53,341 nucleotides of DNA from JBBRBB01 sp038206235 (GCA_038206235.1 JBBRBB010000029.1:1-53341), one strand, 5' to 3'; counted from the first letter of the stretch, positions 6,279 through 16,325 are shown. Program-made: numbers and translations. The notes: generated from the letters alone by a model not told the origin.

Positions 6279-8939
6279 TTATTTGTTTACAATTAATTTT
6301 ATCCGGTCATTAATATTCTCTCCGTTGATATAAAGGAAATACAAGCCGCTGCTTAATTTACTTAATTCATTATTCAAAGTATTTTGGCAATTAATTATCG
6401 TGCCCTTTGTTACAGTAATTATTCTTCCATCCAAACTTTTCAAACTCATGTTTACTATTTCTGAATTGTTTGCCCCCGGAATATGTATTGTAATAATTCC
6501 ATTGGTTGGGTTTGGATACACTGCAGCATGTACTGCGCTTACATTATTTTGCTTCAGGCTTTTATCCCTTTCTAATGCAGAAGCCTTGTCTTGCGGAGGT
6601 GCTGAGTGTGCATTCACTGAAACAGGCGCTGTATAAGAAATATTTGCCCATACTATTTGCCCTAATGTATTTTTATTTGAATTTCTTACTTTGATGGTTA
6701 TCCATCCGTCTGCCGCAGGAGTGTAAGTGCCTGTTAATGGTGCCGCGGATGTTGATATCCCTGTCTTCTTTGAAACCACTGCGCCATTAATATATAAAAG
6801 CATCGTTTGGCTTTTACCATTTACCGCAGGATATAATTTATACGTTACTGTTTTATTTGCGGCTGTATAAATTTTTCCAACTGTTCTAAGTGCCATTGAA
6901 CTATCAGGTAATTGACCTCCCTGTTTTAATGAATTGGGGTTGCTGTCGCCCAAATCATTCGCCATTTCCCATTCCTGTGTTGTAACTGTGCTTCTTGATG
7001 GATAATAGCCATTAAGATAATTGTATAAATCACTTACAGCGCTAAAAGTAACGCCTTGCGGAATGGGCGCCCAAATAGAATAACCATGACCTCTTGCGCC
7101 GGATATGGTATGACCGCAAGGAGCAGTCTTTATCAAAACTCTTCCATCATTAGCCACATGCGTAGTCGTTAAGCCATGTGCCCCTGAGTAATCAATCAAA
7201 TCAATATTTCGAAACGATGTAGTAACCCAAACTTCCTGGTCTTGTGAATTATTATTCACATTGAAATAGGCGTCTGTTATTCCAATCAACGCTTTACCTG
7301 TGCGCTCAATCACAAGATGGTCTGTGCTGTTTCCTTTTTGATAGGTAGGAGCATCAGCGCCTGTTAACGCAGTGGGCACTGCATAATCTCCATTTTTAAA
7401 TTCAAGCTTTTGATGTGCCTGAATAATGTTTTGCATGTCTGCACGAATGGGTAAATCAGTTGTATTGCCGGGCAGATGTGTGTAGCGTTTCCCGGTAGTG
7501 CCAACATCAAACAAGTCTTCAAAGAAAACAACCGGATTACCATCCATTGCAAAAACAGTTGCATAAGCTGCATAGAGCCGTGGTTCTCTGGGGTCAATAT
7601 GTTGACCGTTGCCACCCAATTCATTACTGGTATTCCATCCCGTATAATCACCTAAAGGTTTTGAATAATTACCAGATGCATCTACGATTGGGCGAAATGT
7701 ATCATGGCTGTTTATAAAAGGACAGGTACGATGAACTCTTTGTGTTGCATAGTCGTAATACCGCTGGTCTTGCTGGTCGGCAGGTAATTTCTGTACATCA
7801 TAAAAACCTTGCCCCATCACCATGCTGTATAATCCGCCATTAGCGCCATAACCGCGCAGGCTAAGGTCGAATGCGCCTGTAGTTAATTCATTACCGCTTC
7901 TTACACCCAACACATAATTATCAATTTCCGATTTTGTGCCTACCCATTCACCCACACAAAACATAGCTTCTCCGCCCTGTGCAAATTGAGGTACAACATA
8001 CTTGGTATTGTAGATATAATCTTCCTGAATGTAGAGTGGAAAATGTTTTACTGCGTCCCATCTCCATCCATCAACAGCCGTTTGTTTTTTGTACCATGTA
8101 ATCCAGTTACGGCCATTCGTTCTCATATAATCAGAATATTGCGCCGGATTGTAAAAAGGTCTTATTGTTCCATTAATATTCGCAGTGCCGGATGTTGGAA
8201 TGTTTGAACTTTGCCCGTAAGCCGTGCTTTCATAAGAAATATCAGGCCCAAAATAAGGATAGCAAATATCTCCTGTAGTACAATTATTATATTGGTTAGG
8301 ATAAAAATTTTCATAGTTTTTACTCCATCGGCCATTCCTCGTCCAGTAATCATTTTTTGAATCATTAATTAACGGAGTGGAATAAGAAACGTATCGAAAA
8401 TTTTTGTATCCATCAGAATTTTGCATGGAATAGGGTTGCTCCGGGTCTTGTCCGCCTACGCCTGAATTATTCCCTGCGCCATCCACGTGATTTAATACTA
8501 CATCTTCAATAACTTCAACCCCATTTGCATGCATCACTGCAATCATTCTTAATAATTCATCTTTTGTGCCCATGCGGGTTCTTACAGATAATCCGCCACT
8601 GCCCCCTTTCTGATATTTATCACCCAAGTCATACGCATCGAAGGGAGCATATCCATCATCAGATACGTTTGCATTTTTTTGCGTAGCCGGAACCCACACT
8701 GCATCAATACCTAATGACTTCAGGCGCGGCGCAAGCTCTGTAAGATAATTAGACCATGCATTTGGAAAATTATTATTCCAGTAATCCCACCAAAAACCCT
8801 CCATAACTACTTTTTTTACACGTGTGGTTTGCGGGAAAGCAGGAATAATTATTAGAAGAGCAAATAGAACTATACTTATGTTGCGAATTAATTTATGAAT
8901 GGAAAGAGAAACTGTTTTAAAGGAGTAATTTTTTTTCAT
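6279..8939 (-). CDS. Secreted GH13 alpha-amylase with type IX secretion C-terminal domain
   Basis: 886 residues; ATG at 8939 (MKKNYSFK...) starts a signal peptide ending near IIPAFPQ. GH13 motifs are DVVLNH (Asp146), GWRWDAVKH with nucleophile Asp295, CVGEWVG with Glu331, and INSHD (Asp413). The barrel is followed by an amylase C-terminal beta domain, a beta-sandwich region with a YPAVNGKSQTMLLYINGAVV carbohydrate-binding look (about 700-800), and a Por-type sorting domain. That sorting domain has YPNPTNGIITIHI, LKSLDGRIITVTKGT and a final LSSGLYFLYINGENINDRIK. It is therefore predicted to leave the cell through the type IX system whose core genes lie at 11.3-16.2 kb. It should degrade starch together with the adjacent pullulanase. 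Confidence 0.9.
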   Translation of the reverse strand: MKKNYSFKTVSLSIHKLIRNISIVLFALLIIIPAFPQTTRVKKVVMEGFWWDYWNNNFPNAWSNYLTELAPRLKSLGIDAVWVPATQKNANVSDDGYAPFDAYDLGDKYQKGGSGGLSVRTRMGTKDELLRMIAVMHANGVEVIEDVVLNHVDGAGNNSGVGGQDPEQPYSMQNSDGYKNFRYVSYSTPLINDSKNDYWTRNGRWSKNYENFYPNQYNNCTTGDICYPYFGPDISYESTAYGQSSNIPTSGTANINGTIRPFYNPAQYSDYMRTNGRNWITWYKKQTAVDGWRWDAVKHFPLYIQEDYIYNTKYVVPQFAQGGEAMFCVGEWVGTKSEIDNYVLGVRSGNELTTGAFDLSLRGYGANGGLYSMVMGQGFYDVQKLPADQQDQRYYDYATQRVHRTCPFINSHDTFRPIVDASGNYSKPLGDYTGWNTSNELGGNGQHIDPREPRLYAAYATVFAMDGNPVVFFEDLFDVGTTGKRYTHLPGNTTDLPIRADMQNIIQAHQKLEFKNGDYAVPTALTGADAPTYQKGNSTDHLVIERTGKALIGITDAYFNVNNNSQDQEVWVTTSFRNIDLIDYSGAHGLTTTHVANDGRVLIKTAPCGHTISGARGHGYSIWAPIPQGVTFSAVSDLYNYLNGYYPSRSTVTTQEWEMANDLGDSNPNSLKQGGQLPDSSMALRTVGKIYTAANKTVTYKLYPAVNGKSQTMLLYINGAVVSKKTGISTSAAPLTGTYTPAADGWITIKVRNSNKNTLGQIVWANISYTAPVSVNAHSAPPQDKASALERDKSLKQNNVSAVHAAVYPNPTNGIITIHIPGANNSEIVNMSLKSLDGRIITVTKGTIINCQNTLNNELSKLSSGLYFLYINGENINDRIKLIVNK

Positions 8940-9085
8940 ATTGTATGCTTGCATTCGTTTAAAGTAAACCGTAAAATTAAAGAAATAAAGTTGAGTGTGT
9001 AAAAAGAACACGATAAATCTTTTTTATTTTTTTCTGATGAGAACTAATGTTGATAGTATATTGAGATATATTGAGACAATATTTT

Positions 9086-11140
9086 ATGCTTCAATCAAAG
9101 TTTACAAACAAGCTTATACACGAAACAAGTCCATACCTACTTCAGCACGCACATAATCCTGTTGATTGGAATGCGTGGAGTGAGGAGGCTTTGCAGCGTG
9201 CCAAAGCAGAAGATAAACCTATTTTGGTAAGCATTGGATATTCGGCGTGTCACTGGTGTCACGTAATGGAAAGAGAGAGTTTTGAAGATGAGGCAACAGC
9301 GACAATAATGAATAAGTATTTTGTCAATATTAAAATTGACAGAGAAGAGAGACCAGATTTAGATCATATTTACATGGATGCCGTGCAGGCCATTACCGGC
9401 GGCGGCGGATGGCCGCTAAATGTTTTTTTAACCCCTGATTTAAAACCATTTTATGGCGGCACATATTTTCCGCCGGTTCGGTCACATAATCTTTCAAGCT
9501 GGAAAGAAATATTAGAAGCTGTGAATACAGCATATAAAGAACGCAAACACGAAATAGTTTCGCAAGCTGAGAAACTCACGAATCATATCAATAATTCAAA
9601 TCTTTTAAAAATAAATCCAGAGGACACGAGTAAGATATTTTCAAAAGAATCATTGCAACAAATTGCAGAGAATATTTTACAAACAGCCGATAAAGAATGT
9701 GGCGGCTTTGGCAAGGCGCCCAAGTTTCCGCAAACTTTCATCATTCAATATTTATTAAGGCATTATCATTTTACAAAACATGAAGCTTCTTTGCAGCAGG
9801 CATTATTAAGCTTAGATAAAATGATACAGGGCGGTATATACGACCATCTTGGCGGCGGCTTTGCACGCTACAGCACAGACACTCAATGGAAGGCGCCGCA
9901 TTTTGAAAAGATGCTTTATGATAATGCCTTATTGCTAAGTGTTCTGGCTGAAGCATACCAGCTTACAAAAAAAGAATTATATGCAGAGGTTATAAGAGAA
10001 ACGATTGAATTTATTCAAACAGAATTATGTTCTCCTGAAAATGGTTTTTATAGTGCCCTCGATGCAGACAGCGAAGGCATAGAAGGAAAATATTATGTAT
10101 GGGATAAAAAAGAAATTGATGAAATATTGGGTAATGAAAGCGAATTGTTTTGTAAAGTTTATAATGTTACGGAACATGGTAATTGGGAACACACTAATAT
10201 TCTTTGGCTTCCCAAAAGCCTTGAAAATATTGCTACCGAATTGAATTTAAGTTTGAATGAATTACAAAACAAACTTGCAACAAGTAAGAAAAAATTATTA
10301 CAGCACAGGCAAAAAAGAATCCGGCCATCTTTGGATGATAAAATATTATTAAGCTGGAATTGTTTAATGATAATAGCCTTATGTAAAGCTTATGCTGCAC
10401 TTGGCGATGAAAAATTTCTATCGGCAGCAGAAAAAAATATTCACTTTCTTGAAAACAATTTTAAAAATTCAAATAGCGAATGGAGCCATACATGGAAAGA
10501 TAAGGTTGCAAAATATCCTGCATTCTTGGATGATTATGCAGCACTTATTAATGCATACATTCATCTGCAGGAAGCTACAGGCAAGCAGGATTATCTTATA
10601 AAAGCTTCAGCGCTTACTGAAAAAGTGATACTGGATTTTTCAGATGAAGAATTAAATCTTTTTTATTTCACCTCTTACAATCAAACTGATGTTGTAGTTC
10701 GCAAAAAGGAAATATATGATGGCGCCGTTTCATCGGGCAATGCAGTAATGGCTTACAATCTTATTTATTTATCCATAATCTTCGATAACAAACAATGGGG
10801 AAGCAGAGGCGAAGCAATGTTGCATTTATTAGGTAATCTTATCATTCGTTATCCAACTTCTTTTGGATTTTGGTCTTGTGTTTTACAATCTGTTGTTGAG
10901 GGCATTTATGAAATTGCCGTGATAGGAAATAATTATCAGAATTTACTCAAAGAAATTCTCAGCTTATTCATTCCCTCAAAAGTAATACAGTCTTCAATTG
11001 ACAGCGAGCCGGAATTCCCTTTGCTGCAAAATAAGAAGTCGAATTCTCTAAAGCCTTTAATATATGTATGTAAAAATTATTCCTGCTACCAGCCAGTTGA
11101 AGGGGTGGCTGCTATGAAAAAAATTCTGGATACCTCATAG
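9086..11140 (+). CDS. Thioredoxin domain-containing protein, YyaL/SPATA20 family
   Basis: 684 residues from ATG at 9086; a TTG five codons upstream (9071) is less likely. It opens with the family signature NKLIHETSPYLLQHAHNPVDW. The N-terminal thioredoxin-like domain has SACHWCHVMERESFED (Cys55/Cys58), DREERPDLDHIYMDAVQ and GGGGWPLNVFLTPDLKPFYGG. An (alpha/alpha) barrel resembling N-acyl-glucosamine epimerases follows (YDHLGGGFARYSTD, PHFEKMLYDNA, YSALDADSEG). Length and order match the family. No signal peptide, so cytoplasmic. The physiological role is not established. Confidence 0.92.
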   Translation: MLQSKFTNKLIHETSPYLLQHAHNPVDWNAWSEEALQRAKAEDKPILVSIGYSACHWCHVMERESFEDEATATIMNKYFVNIKIDREERPDLDHIYMDAVQAITGGGGWPLNVFLTPDLKPFYGGTYFPPVRSHNLSSWKEILEAVNTAYKERKHEIVSQAEKLTNHINNSNLLKINPEDTSKIFSKESLQQIAENILQTADKECGGFGKAPKFPQTFIIQYLLRHYHFTKHEASLQQALLSLDKMIQGGIYDHLGGGFARYSTDTQWKAPHFEKMLYDNALLLSVLAEAYQLTKKELYAEVIRETIEFIQTELCSPENGFYSALDADSEGIEGKYYVWDKKEIDEILGNESELFCKVYNVTEHGNWEHTNILWLPKSLENIATELNLSLNELQNKLATSKKKLLQHRQKRIRPSLDDKILLSWNCLMIIALCKAYAALGDEKFLSAAEKNIHFLENNFKNSNSEWSHTWKDKVAKYPAFLDDYAALINAYIHLQEATGKQDYLIKASALTEKVILDFSDEELNLFYFTSYNQTDVVVRKKEIYDGAVSSGNAVMAYNLIYLSIIFDNKQWGSRGEAMLHLLGNLIIRYPTSFGFWSCVLQSVVEGIYEIAVIGNNYQNLLKEILSLFIPSKVIQSSIDSEPEFPLLQNKKSNSLKPLIYVCKNYSCYQPVEGVAAMKKILDTS

Positions 11141-11242
11141 AAATTTTAATAAAAACAGCCGTTTTTGCAATAAGAACTTTTTATTTTCGTTACTATTTGT
11201 TGATTTGCGTAAGTTTTAATACTTGAATTAATATTCCAAAAC

Positions 11243-11272
11243 TTTGTTTCAAGCTTTAAATAATTACATTTG
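11243..11272 (+). promoter_or_regulatory. Bacteroidota-type promoter of gldKLMN
   Basis: TTTG (11243-11246) and TACATTTG (11265-11272) match the -33 TTTG / -7 TAnnTTTG consensus with 18 bp between them. The predicted start lies 20-25 nt before the gldK ATG at 11302. Confidence 0.6.
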
Positions 11273-11301
11273 CTCACTACCCATTAATATGTTATAAACG
11301 G

Positions 11302-12591
11302 ATGAGAAACCAGAAATTAATATTTATAATGCTTTCTGTTGTTGCTTTTGCATCTGCCAGTTGCTTATTTAAAAAATCGTCTGGCGGAAAAGGACTTCCC
11401 AATAATGGTCAGTTAGTGGGTGTAGCTCCCAGCACACGTTCCAGCATGGGAAAGCCAATCGGTATGGTGTATGTGCCCCCGGGAACATTTCACATGGGTC
11501 CAAGTGATGAAGACATCAATTATAATTATACTGCACGCAATAAAGAAGTTTCTATCAATGGTTTTTGGATGGATGCTACTGAAATTACCAATAACGAATA
11601 TCGCCAGTTTGCTTACTGGGTAAGAGATTCACTCGCTGCTGTTGCCCTGGGTTATATGAAGCAAAGCACCACAGGCGATACGGCTATTGACTGGAAAAAA
11701 GCGGCAACAATAAAATGGGGTGATAAGAATACGCTTGAAAAACTTAGCAATCTTATTTTAGCCCCAGACAACAGAATATATGGCCGAATGGAAGTAGACC
11801 CGGAGAAAGTAGTTTACAATATTCAGGGATTTAGTTTAAAGGAAGCTGCCAAACGTGAAAATGCAGGCAGACCAAGAAAGGATTTTATTTATCGCTACGA
11901 CCAAAAAATTTATCCCGATACATTGTGCTGGATGAGAGACTTTTCTTACTCATACAATGAACCACAAACTAAAAGATATTTTGCCCATCCGTCTTTTGGC
12001 AACTATCCTGTTGTGGGTATAAACTGGAAACAGGCAGTTGCTTTTTGTCATTGGCGTTCTCATTATTTAAACAGCTATCTTGAAAAAACTAAGAAGGCTG
12101 TTGAAAGCGATTATCGTTTACCCACTGAGGCAGAATGGGAATATGCAGCAAGAGGCGGCCGTACACAATCTATGTTTCCCTGGGGTAATTATTATCTCAG
12201 AAATAAAAAAGGTTGTTTGTTAGCCAACTTTAAACCGGGCAGAGGTAACTATCCTGAAGATGGCGGATTTTATACCGTAAGAGCCGATGCTTATTGGCCT
12301 AATGATTTTGGCTTGTATAATATGGCCGGAAATGTATCGGAATGGACTTCCTCTTATTTTTATGAAGGCTCGTATAATTTTCAGCACGATATGAACCCCG
12401 ATATACAATGGAATGCACTTGATACAGACCCGCCGCGTATGAAACGTAAAGTAGTAAGGGGCGGAAGCTGGAAAGATGTAGGATATTTTCTTCAGACCAG
12501 CACAAGACAATATGAGTACCAGGATACAACCAAATCTTATATCGGTTTCCGTTGTGTTATTGATCTTCCGGCACAATTAAGCAGAAAATAA
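11302..12591 (+). CDS. gldK: Gliding motility lipoprotein GldK, type IX secretion ring component
   Basis: 429 residues. A type II signal peptide ends in lipobox SASC, so it is an outer-membrane-associated lipoprotein. The body is a formylglycine-generating-enzyme/sulfatase-modifying fold: IGMVYVPPGTFHMG (start), GFWMDATEITNNEYRQF, then RLPTEAEWEYAARGG (about 272-286), NMAGNVSEWTSS and VVRGGSWKD. GldK forms the periplasmic ring of the type IX system with GldN. First gene of the gldKLMN operon, with a promoter at 11243-11272 and about 100 bp before gldL. Order and identity match Bacteroidota operons. Confidence 0.95.
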   Translation: MRNQKLIFIMLSVVAFASASCLFKKSSGGKGLPNNGQLVGVAPSTRSSMGKPIGMVYVPPGTFHMGPSDEDINYNYTARNKEVSINGFWMDATEITNNEYRQFAYWVRDSLAAVALGYMKQSTTGDTAIDWKKAATIKWGDKNTLEKLSNLILAPDNRIYGRMEVDPEKVVYNIQGFSLKEAAKRENAGRPRKDFIYRYDQKIYPDTLCWMRDFSYSYNEPQTKRYFAHPSFGNYPVVGINWKQAVAFCHWRSHYLNSYLEKTKKAVESDYRLPTEAEWEYAARGGRTQSMFPWGNYYLRNKKGCLLANFKPGRGNYPEDGGFYTVRADAYWPNDFGLYNMAGNVSEWTSSYFYEGSYNFQHDMNPDIQWNALDTDPPRMKRKVVRGGSWKDVGYFLQTSTRQYEYQDTTKSYIGFRCVIDLPAQLSRK

Positions 12592-12692
12592 AATTCCTTA
12601 TTTTAGCGGGCTTATTCGGGCAGGCAAGCTTTCAACTAATGCTTATCAAAATAAATTTTTTAATTATCATCTAAAAATAAAAACTCTCTATT

Positions 12693-13457
12693 ATGGCAGC
12701 TGCAATACCTTCAAAAGTTAGTAGAATCGTTGACATGTTTGTATCCTTTGCCGCGGCATTGGTTATATGGGGCGCATTACAAAAATTGCTTCACACCCCA
12801 AGTGCAGACCTTTTTCTTAAAATAGGCTTAGGCACCGAAACAGCAGTGTTTGCTGTCTATGGCTTTTTATATCTATATTATCCGGCTGTAGCTGATTCGT
12901 CTTTAAATTTAAAGCCGTTAAACGGTGAAACCGGAAACCCTGCTTTGAAATCAATGGAGAAAATGCTGGAAGAAGCTGATATAACTCCTACCAATCTTTC
13001 TAAATTAAGTTCAGGCTTTCAAAAATTAGGCACTACTGTAGATAACATGGGTGAAATTGGAGATGCAGTAGCTGCTACATCAGAGTACACTCAAAAAACC
13101 CGCGAAGCAGCAAAGGTTCTTACTGATGTGAAAGAAGCATATTCTAATGCAGCTAATTCCGCAGTTTCTTTCAACAACGCCTCTGAAGGCGCCAAGCAAT
13201 TTCATGAGCAGGTGCAGGTGCTTACTAAAAACTTATCTTCATTAAACACTATTTACGAGCTTGAATTGCAGGAAAGCAATAATCATCTTAAGGCATTGAA
13301 TCAATTTTATGGCAAGCTTGCGCAAGCTTCTTCTGTAATGATAAATACTGCAGATGATGCACAAAGAGCAAAAGATCAAATAACTACTCTTGCCAATAAT
13401 CTAAACAAGTTAAACCAGATATATGGTAATATGATTGGGGCAATGCAAGGCAGATAA
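12693..13457 (+). CDS. gldL: Gliding motility protein GldL, type IX secretion motor subunit
   Basis: 254 residues. Two N-terminal transmembrane helices (about residues 12-30 MFVSFAAALVIWGALQKLL and 44-62 GTETAVFAVYGFLYLYY) are followed by a cytoplasmic coiled-coil tail with many Asn, Ser and Ala heptads (LNKLNQIYGNMIGAMQGR at the end). GldL and GldM form the proton-driven inner-membrane motor of the type IX system. The TM1-Lys-TM2-Glu layout expected for the motor is visible (Lys30-31 and Glu near 49). Between gldK and gldM on the same strand. Confidence 0.95.
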   Translation: MAAAIPSKVSRIVDMFVSFAAALVIWGALQKLLHTPSADLFLKIGLGTETAVFAVYGFLYLYYPAVADSSLNLKPLNGETGNPALKSMEKMLEEADITPTNLSKLSSGFQKLGTTVDNMGEIGDAVAATSEYTQKTREAAKVLTDVKEAYSNAANSAVSFNNASEGAKQFHEQVQVLTKNLSSLNTIYELELQESNNHLKALNQFYGKLAQASSVMINTADDAQRAKDQITTLANNLNKLNQIYGNMIGAMQGR

Positions 13458-13546
13458 TATTGGTAATTTATTATTGCAAATTTTCAATTTTAAAATCTTC
13501 CTGCAAGCAACAAATTACATTTAACAATTAGCAATTAAAAATAACA

Positions 13547-15073
13547 ATGGCATTACCTAAAGAGCCCCGGCAGAAAATGATTAACCTGATGTATCTGGTG
13601 CTTACAGCATTGCTGGCACTAAATGTATCTGCCGAAATATTAAACGCTTTTAAAACTGTAAACACCAGCTTAACCACTGCAAACAGCACAATAGACAGCA
13701 AGAACAAAGACATTTTTCAATCCTTTGCAGAACTGCGAAAAGACCCAAAAACTGCAGACAGGGCAGCAGAATGGGAACCAAGAGCACAAATAGCTCTGCA
13801 AAAAGCTGATGGATTAAATAATTATATAGAAGGAATAAAAAAGGAGATTATAAATGCATCTGATTTTAATCCTAAGGACAGCAGTTTTAAAGAAGATGAT
13901 TTAGAATCGCCTACAAGAATAATGACTGACCCCGGAACCAAAGGAAAGGAATTGCACGATAGATTAGAAAAATTCAGGAATGACCTGCTGGCAATTCACC
14001 CGGATATAAAAAAGAATTTTGAGCATATTTTGCCAATTGATTTAGTCATTCCTAAAACAAACAATAGGCCAAATGAGAACAACTGGTCTGCATCTTATTT
14101 TTATATGACGCCTGCCATTGCAGCCGTAACCATTCTCAGTAAATTTCAAAACGATGTAAAAAACAGTGAGGCAATGGTGGTTGATTATTGTCATCAGCAG
14201 GTAGGCGCTGTAAAAATGGTTTTCAATTCATATCAGCCACTGGTGGGGCAAAGCTCAAATTATCTTATGCCGGGTCAGGAATTAACTATTACTGCCGGCA
14301 TTGGTGCATTTAATTCAGATGCAAAGCCTACAGTTAGTATTGATGGCGCCGGCGCAGCCTTGAATGCAAATGGTGTAGCTGAATATAAAACCACCACTGG
14401 CGGGGCTGGTTCCTATACAAAGAAAGTTGTAATTTCTTACTTTAATCAGTCAACCGGAAAACAGGAACAGGCAACTTATGATGTCGCTTACACAGTTGGG
14501 TCTCCCACTGGGGCCAGTGTTAGTGCCGATGCTGTTAAGGTATTATATGTAGGTTTAGATAATCCTTTATCTGTTAGCGGTGGTAATGTTGGGGATGAAA
14601 AAGTTTCTGCATCAATGACCAATGGCTTGTTAACCAAAACAGGTCCTGGCAAGTATATAGCCAGACCAGGAAAAGCAGGTACTAAAGCAGTTGTTACTGT
14701 TACGGTTGAAGGCAAACCAACTCCTTTTGAATTCAGAGTAAAAGATGTACCCGATCCGGTTGCCAAAGTTGGTCAGAACAAAGGCGGCAGAATGCGTGTT
14801 AATGATTTTAAAGCCCAGTTTGGTATAAGAGCCGATTTAGAAAATTTTGTTTTTGAAGGCGTAAGATTTAATGTAACAGGTTATATAATTGTATTGAACG
14901 GCGCCGGATTCTCTCAAATGCAGTATCAGCAAGTGCAGGGAGATTCTTTTGACCCCGTAAGAACCCTGATAGAAAAAGCGAAACCCAATACTTCTATAAT
15001 TCTTGATCAAATAACTGCAACTGGGCCTGGCGGCACACGAAAGTTGGCGCCCATAGCGTTTAATCTATATTAA
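13547..15073 (+). CDS. gldM: Gliding motility protein GldM, type IX secretion motor subunit
   Basis: 508 residues. It starts MALPKEPRQKMINLMYLVLTALLALNVS, the conserved GldM opening with its single transmembrane helix, then a large periplasmic part. That part has a helical D1 region (about 40-220) and beta-sandwich domains (GQELTITAGIGAFNSDAKP, GKYIARPGKAGTKAVVTVTV, ending in KPNTSIILDQITATGPGGTRKLAPIAF). GldM transmits the GldL motor's motion to the GldK/GldN ring. Followed by gldN after 10 bp. Confidence 0.95.
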   Translation: MALPKEPRQKMINLMYLVLTALLALNVSAEILNAFKTVNTSLTTANSTIDSKNKDIFQSFAELRKDPKTADRAAEWEPRAQIALQKADGLNNYIEGIKKEIINASDFNPKDSSFKEDDLESPTRIMTDPGTKGKELHDRLEKFRNDLLAIHPDIKKNFEHILPIDLVIPKTNNRPNENNWSASYFYMTPAIAAVTILSKFQNDVKNSEAMVVDYCHQQVGAVKMVFNSYQPLVGQSSNYLMPGQELTITAGIGAFNSDAKPTVSIDGAGAALNANGVAEYKTTTGGAGSYTKKVVISYFNQSTGKQEQATYDVAYTVGSPTGASVSADAVKVLYVGLDNPLSVSGGNVGDEKVSASMTNGLLTKTGPGKYIARPGKAGTKAVVTVTVEGKPTPFEFRVKDVPDPVAKVGQNKGGRMRVNDFKAQFGIRADLENFVFEGVRFNVTGYIIVLNGAGFSQMQYQQVQGDSFDPVRTLIEKAKPNTSIILDQITATGPGGTRKLAPIAFNLY

Positions 15074-15083
15074 AAGTAGTTTT

Positions 15084-16187
15084 ATGAAAAGTAGTTTTTT
15101 AAAATATGCATTTATTACCGCAGCAGCGCTTCTTTTAATGAATGCAACTTTTGCACAGCAGCCGCGCCCAACAAAGAAAAGACCCAATACTAACCTTGGA
15201 AATAATCCTTACGATCAGACCAAAAATCAGCAAAATAATAATCCTTATGCAAATGCTGATACTACTATAAAAGATAATAATAATAATGCTGGTGGTTACG
15301 GTAATCAAAACAATAGTGCTCTTGCAATTGATACTACTTTACCCATTGAGGTAATTAAAGCATCTTCCAATGGCTTACTCGATAGTGTAAAAATGTCTTT
15401 AAGAAATGATGGGTCCTTTGAAAAAAATCTTGTGAAAGACAGAACACCTCTCGATTATGAAAATATTCGTGAAGATGATGCCGTATTTGTTGTACGTGTT
15501 TGGCGTGAAATTGATGCACGGGAAAAACTCAATCTTCCCTTCCGATATGCGGCTGTTGAAGATAACGGCAGCCAGCGATTTATTTCAATTTTATTAAAAG
15601 CCATAAGAGATGGGGATGTAACTGCATTTGATGGAGGAGTGGATGACAGATTTACTACTCCTATAACTCCCGAAGTCGCCATGAATGCTTTTGGCGGCGG
15701 TATGGATACTTCAAATAAATATGACCGTGACGGTAATGTAATAGGATATGAAGTAAGAGCAAAGGCCGTTGATCCCGATTCTATTTATAAATTCAGACTG
15801 AAAGAAGAATGGGTTTTCGATAAAGAGAGCAGCCGCTTATTTGTAAGAATACTCGGCATTGCACCCGTAATTCCTTATAAGCTGTCTACAGGTGAAATTG
15901 TACCGGGCAGTGAAAGGGCCGTGTGGTGGGTATATTATCCTGATATGAGACCTATACTTGCAAAATATGATGTGTATAATGGAAAAAATTTTGGTGCAAG
16001 AATGACGTGGGAAGAACTCTTTGAAGGCCGCATGTTCAGCAGTTATATTACCAAGTCAACATTAGATAATCCTTACGACCAAACGCTTGCTAATACCTAT
16101 CCAAACAATACGCTTTTCCGGTTGCTTGAAGGGGAAAGAATAAAGGAAAAAATATTCAATTATGAGCAATCGCTTTGGTCATACTAA
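15084..16187 (+). CDS. gldN: Gliding motility protein GldN, type IX secretion ring component
   Basis: 367 residues with a signal peptide (to about residue 24, NATFAQ). A low-complexity Asn/Pro-rich linker (NPYDQTKNQQNNNPYANADT) follows. The conserved GldN body then runs from residue about 110 (DRTPLDYENIREDDAVFVVRVWREIDAREKLN) to the end (YPNNTLFRLLEGERIKEKIF). It is the periplasmic partner of GldK. Last gene of the operon; a rho-independent terminator follows at 16206-16238. Confidence 0.95.
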   Translation: MKSSFLKYAFITAAALLLMNATFAQQPRPTKKRPNTNLGNNPYDQTKNQQNNNPYANADTTIKDNNNNAGGYGNQNNSALAIDTTLPIEVIKASSNGLLDSVKMSLRNDGSFEKNLVKDRTPLDYENIREDDAVFVVRVWREIDAREKLNLPFRYAAVEDNGSQRFISILLKAIRDGDVTAFDGGVDDRFTTPITPEVAMNAFGGGMDTSNKYDRDGNVIGYEVRAKAVDPDSIYKFRLKEEWVFDKESSRLFVRILGIAPVIPYKLSTGEIVPGSERAVWWVYYPDMRPILAKYDVYNGKNFGARMTWEELFEGRMFSSYITKSTLDNPYDQTLANTYPNNTLFRLLEGERIKEKIFNYEQSLWSY

Positions 16188-16205
16188 ATTTTTTTGTTTT
16201 CAAAT

Positions 16206-16238
16206 AAGAGCGCTCTAAAAAAATTGAGCGCTTTTTTT
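16206..16238 (+). terminator. Rho-independent terminator of gldKLMN
   Basis: Perfect stem AGCGCTC (16209-16215) / GAGCGCT (16226-16232) with an A/T loop and a following run of T. It starts 18 bp after the gldN stop. Confidence 0.8.
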
Positions 16239-16241
16239 ATT

Positions 16242-16325
16242 GGGTGAAGATTCAACTTTGCGGGGTTGAAATCTGAGTGTGCGGGGTGAAGATTCAACTT
16301 TGCGGGGATGAGATTCACTTATGCG
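16242..16325. repeat. 21-bp tandem repeat, four units
   Basis: Units lie at 16242-16262, 16263-16283, 16284-16304 and 16305-16325. Units 1 and 3 are identical; all four start GGG and end GCG and share a GATTCA/ACTT-type core. The 408-bp gap between gldN and the next gene otherwise holds the terminator, a GC-rich hairpin and about 160 bp with no recognised feature. Confidence 0.75.

Noticed and set aside
9071..9085. TTG start for the YyaL-type gene, and similar TTG starts at 3043 and 4243
   Set aside because: In each case a nearby ATG gives the expected conserved N-terminus or signal peptide.
12220..12576. Minus-strand ORF of 118 codons inside gldK
   Set aside because: Shadow of a strongly conserved gene, with low-complexity and unlikely composition.
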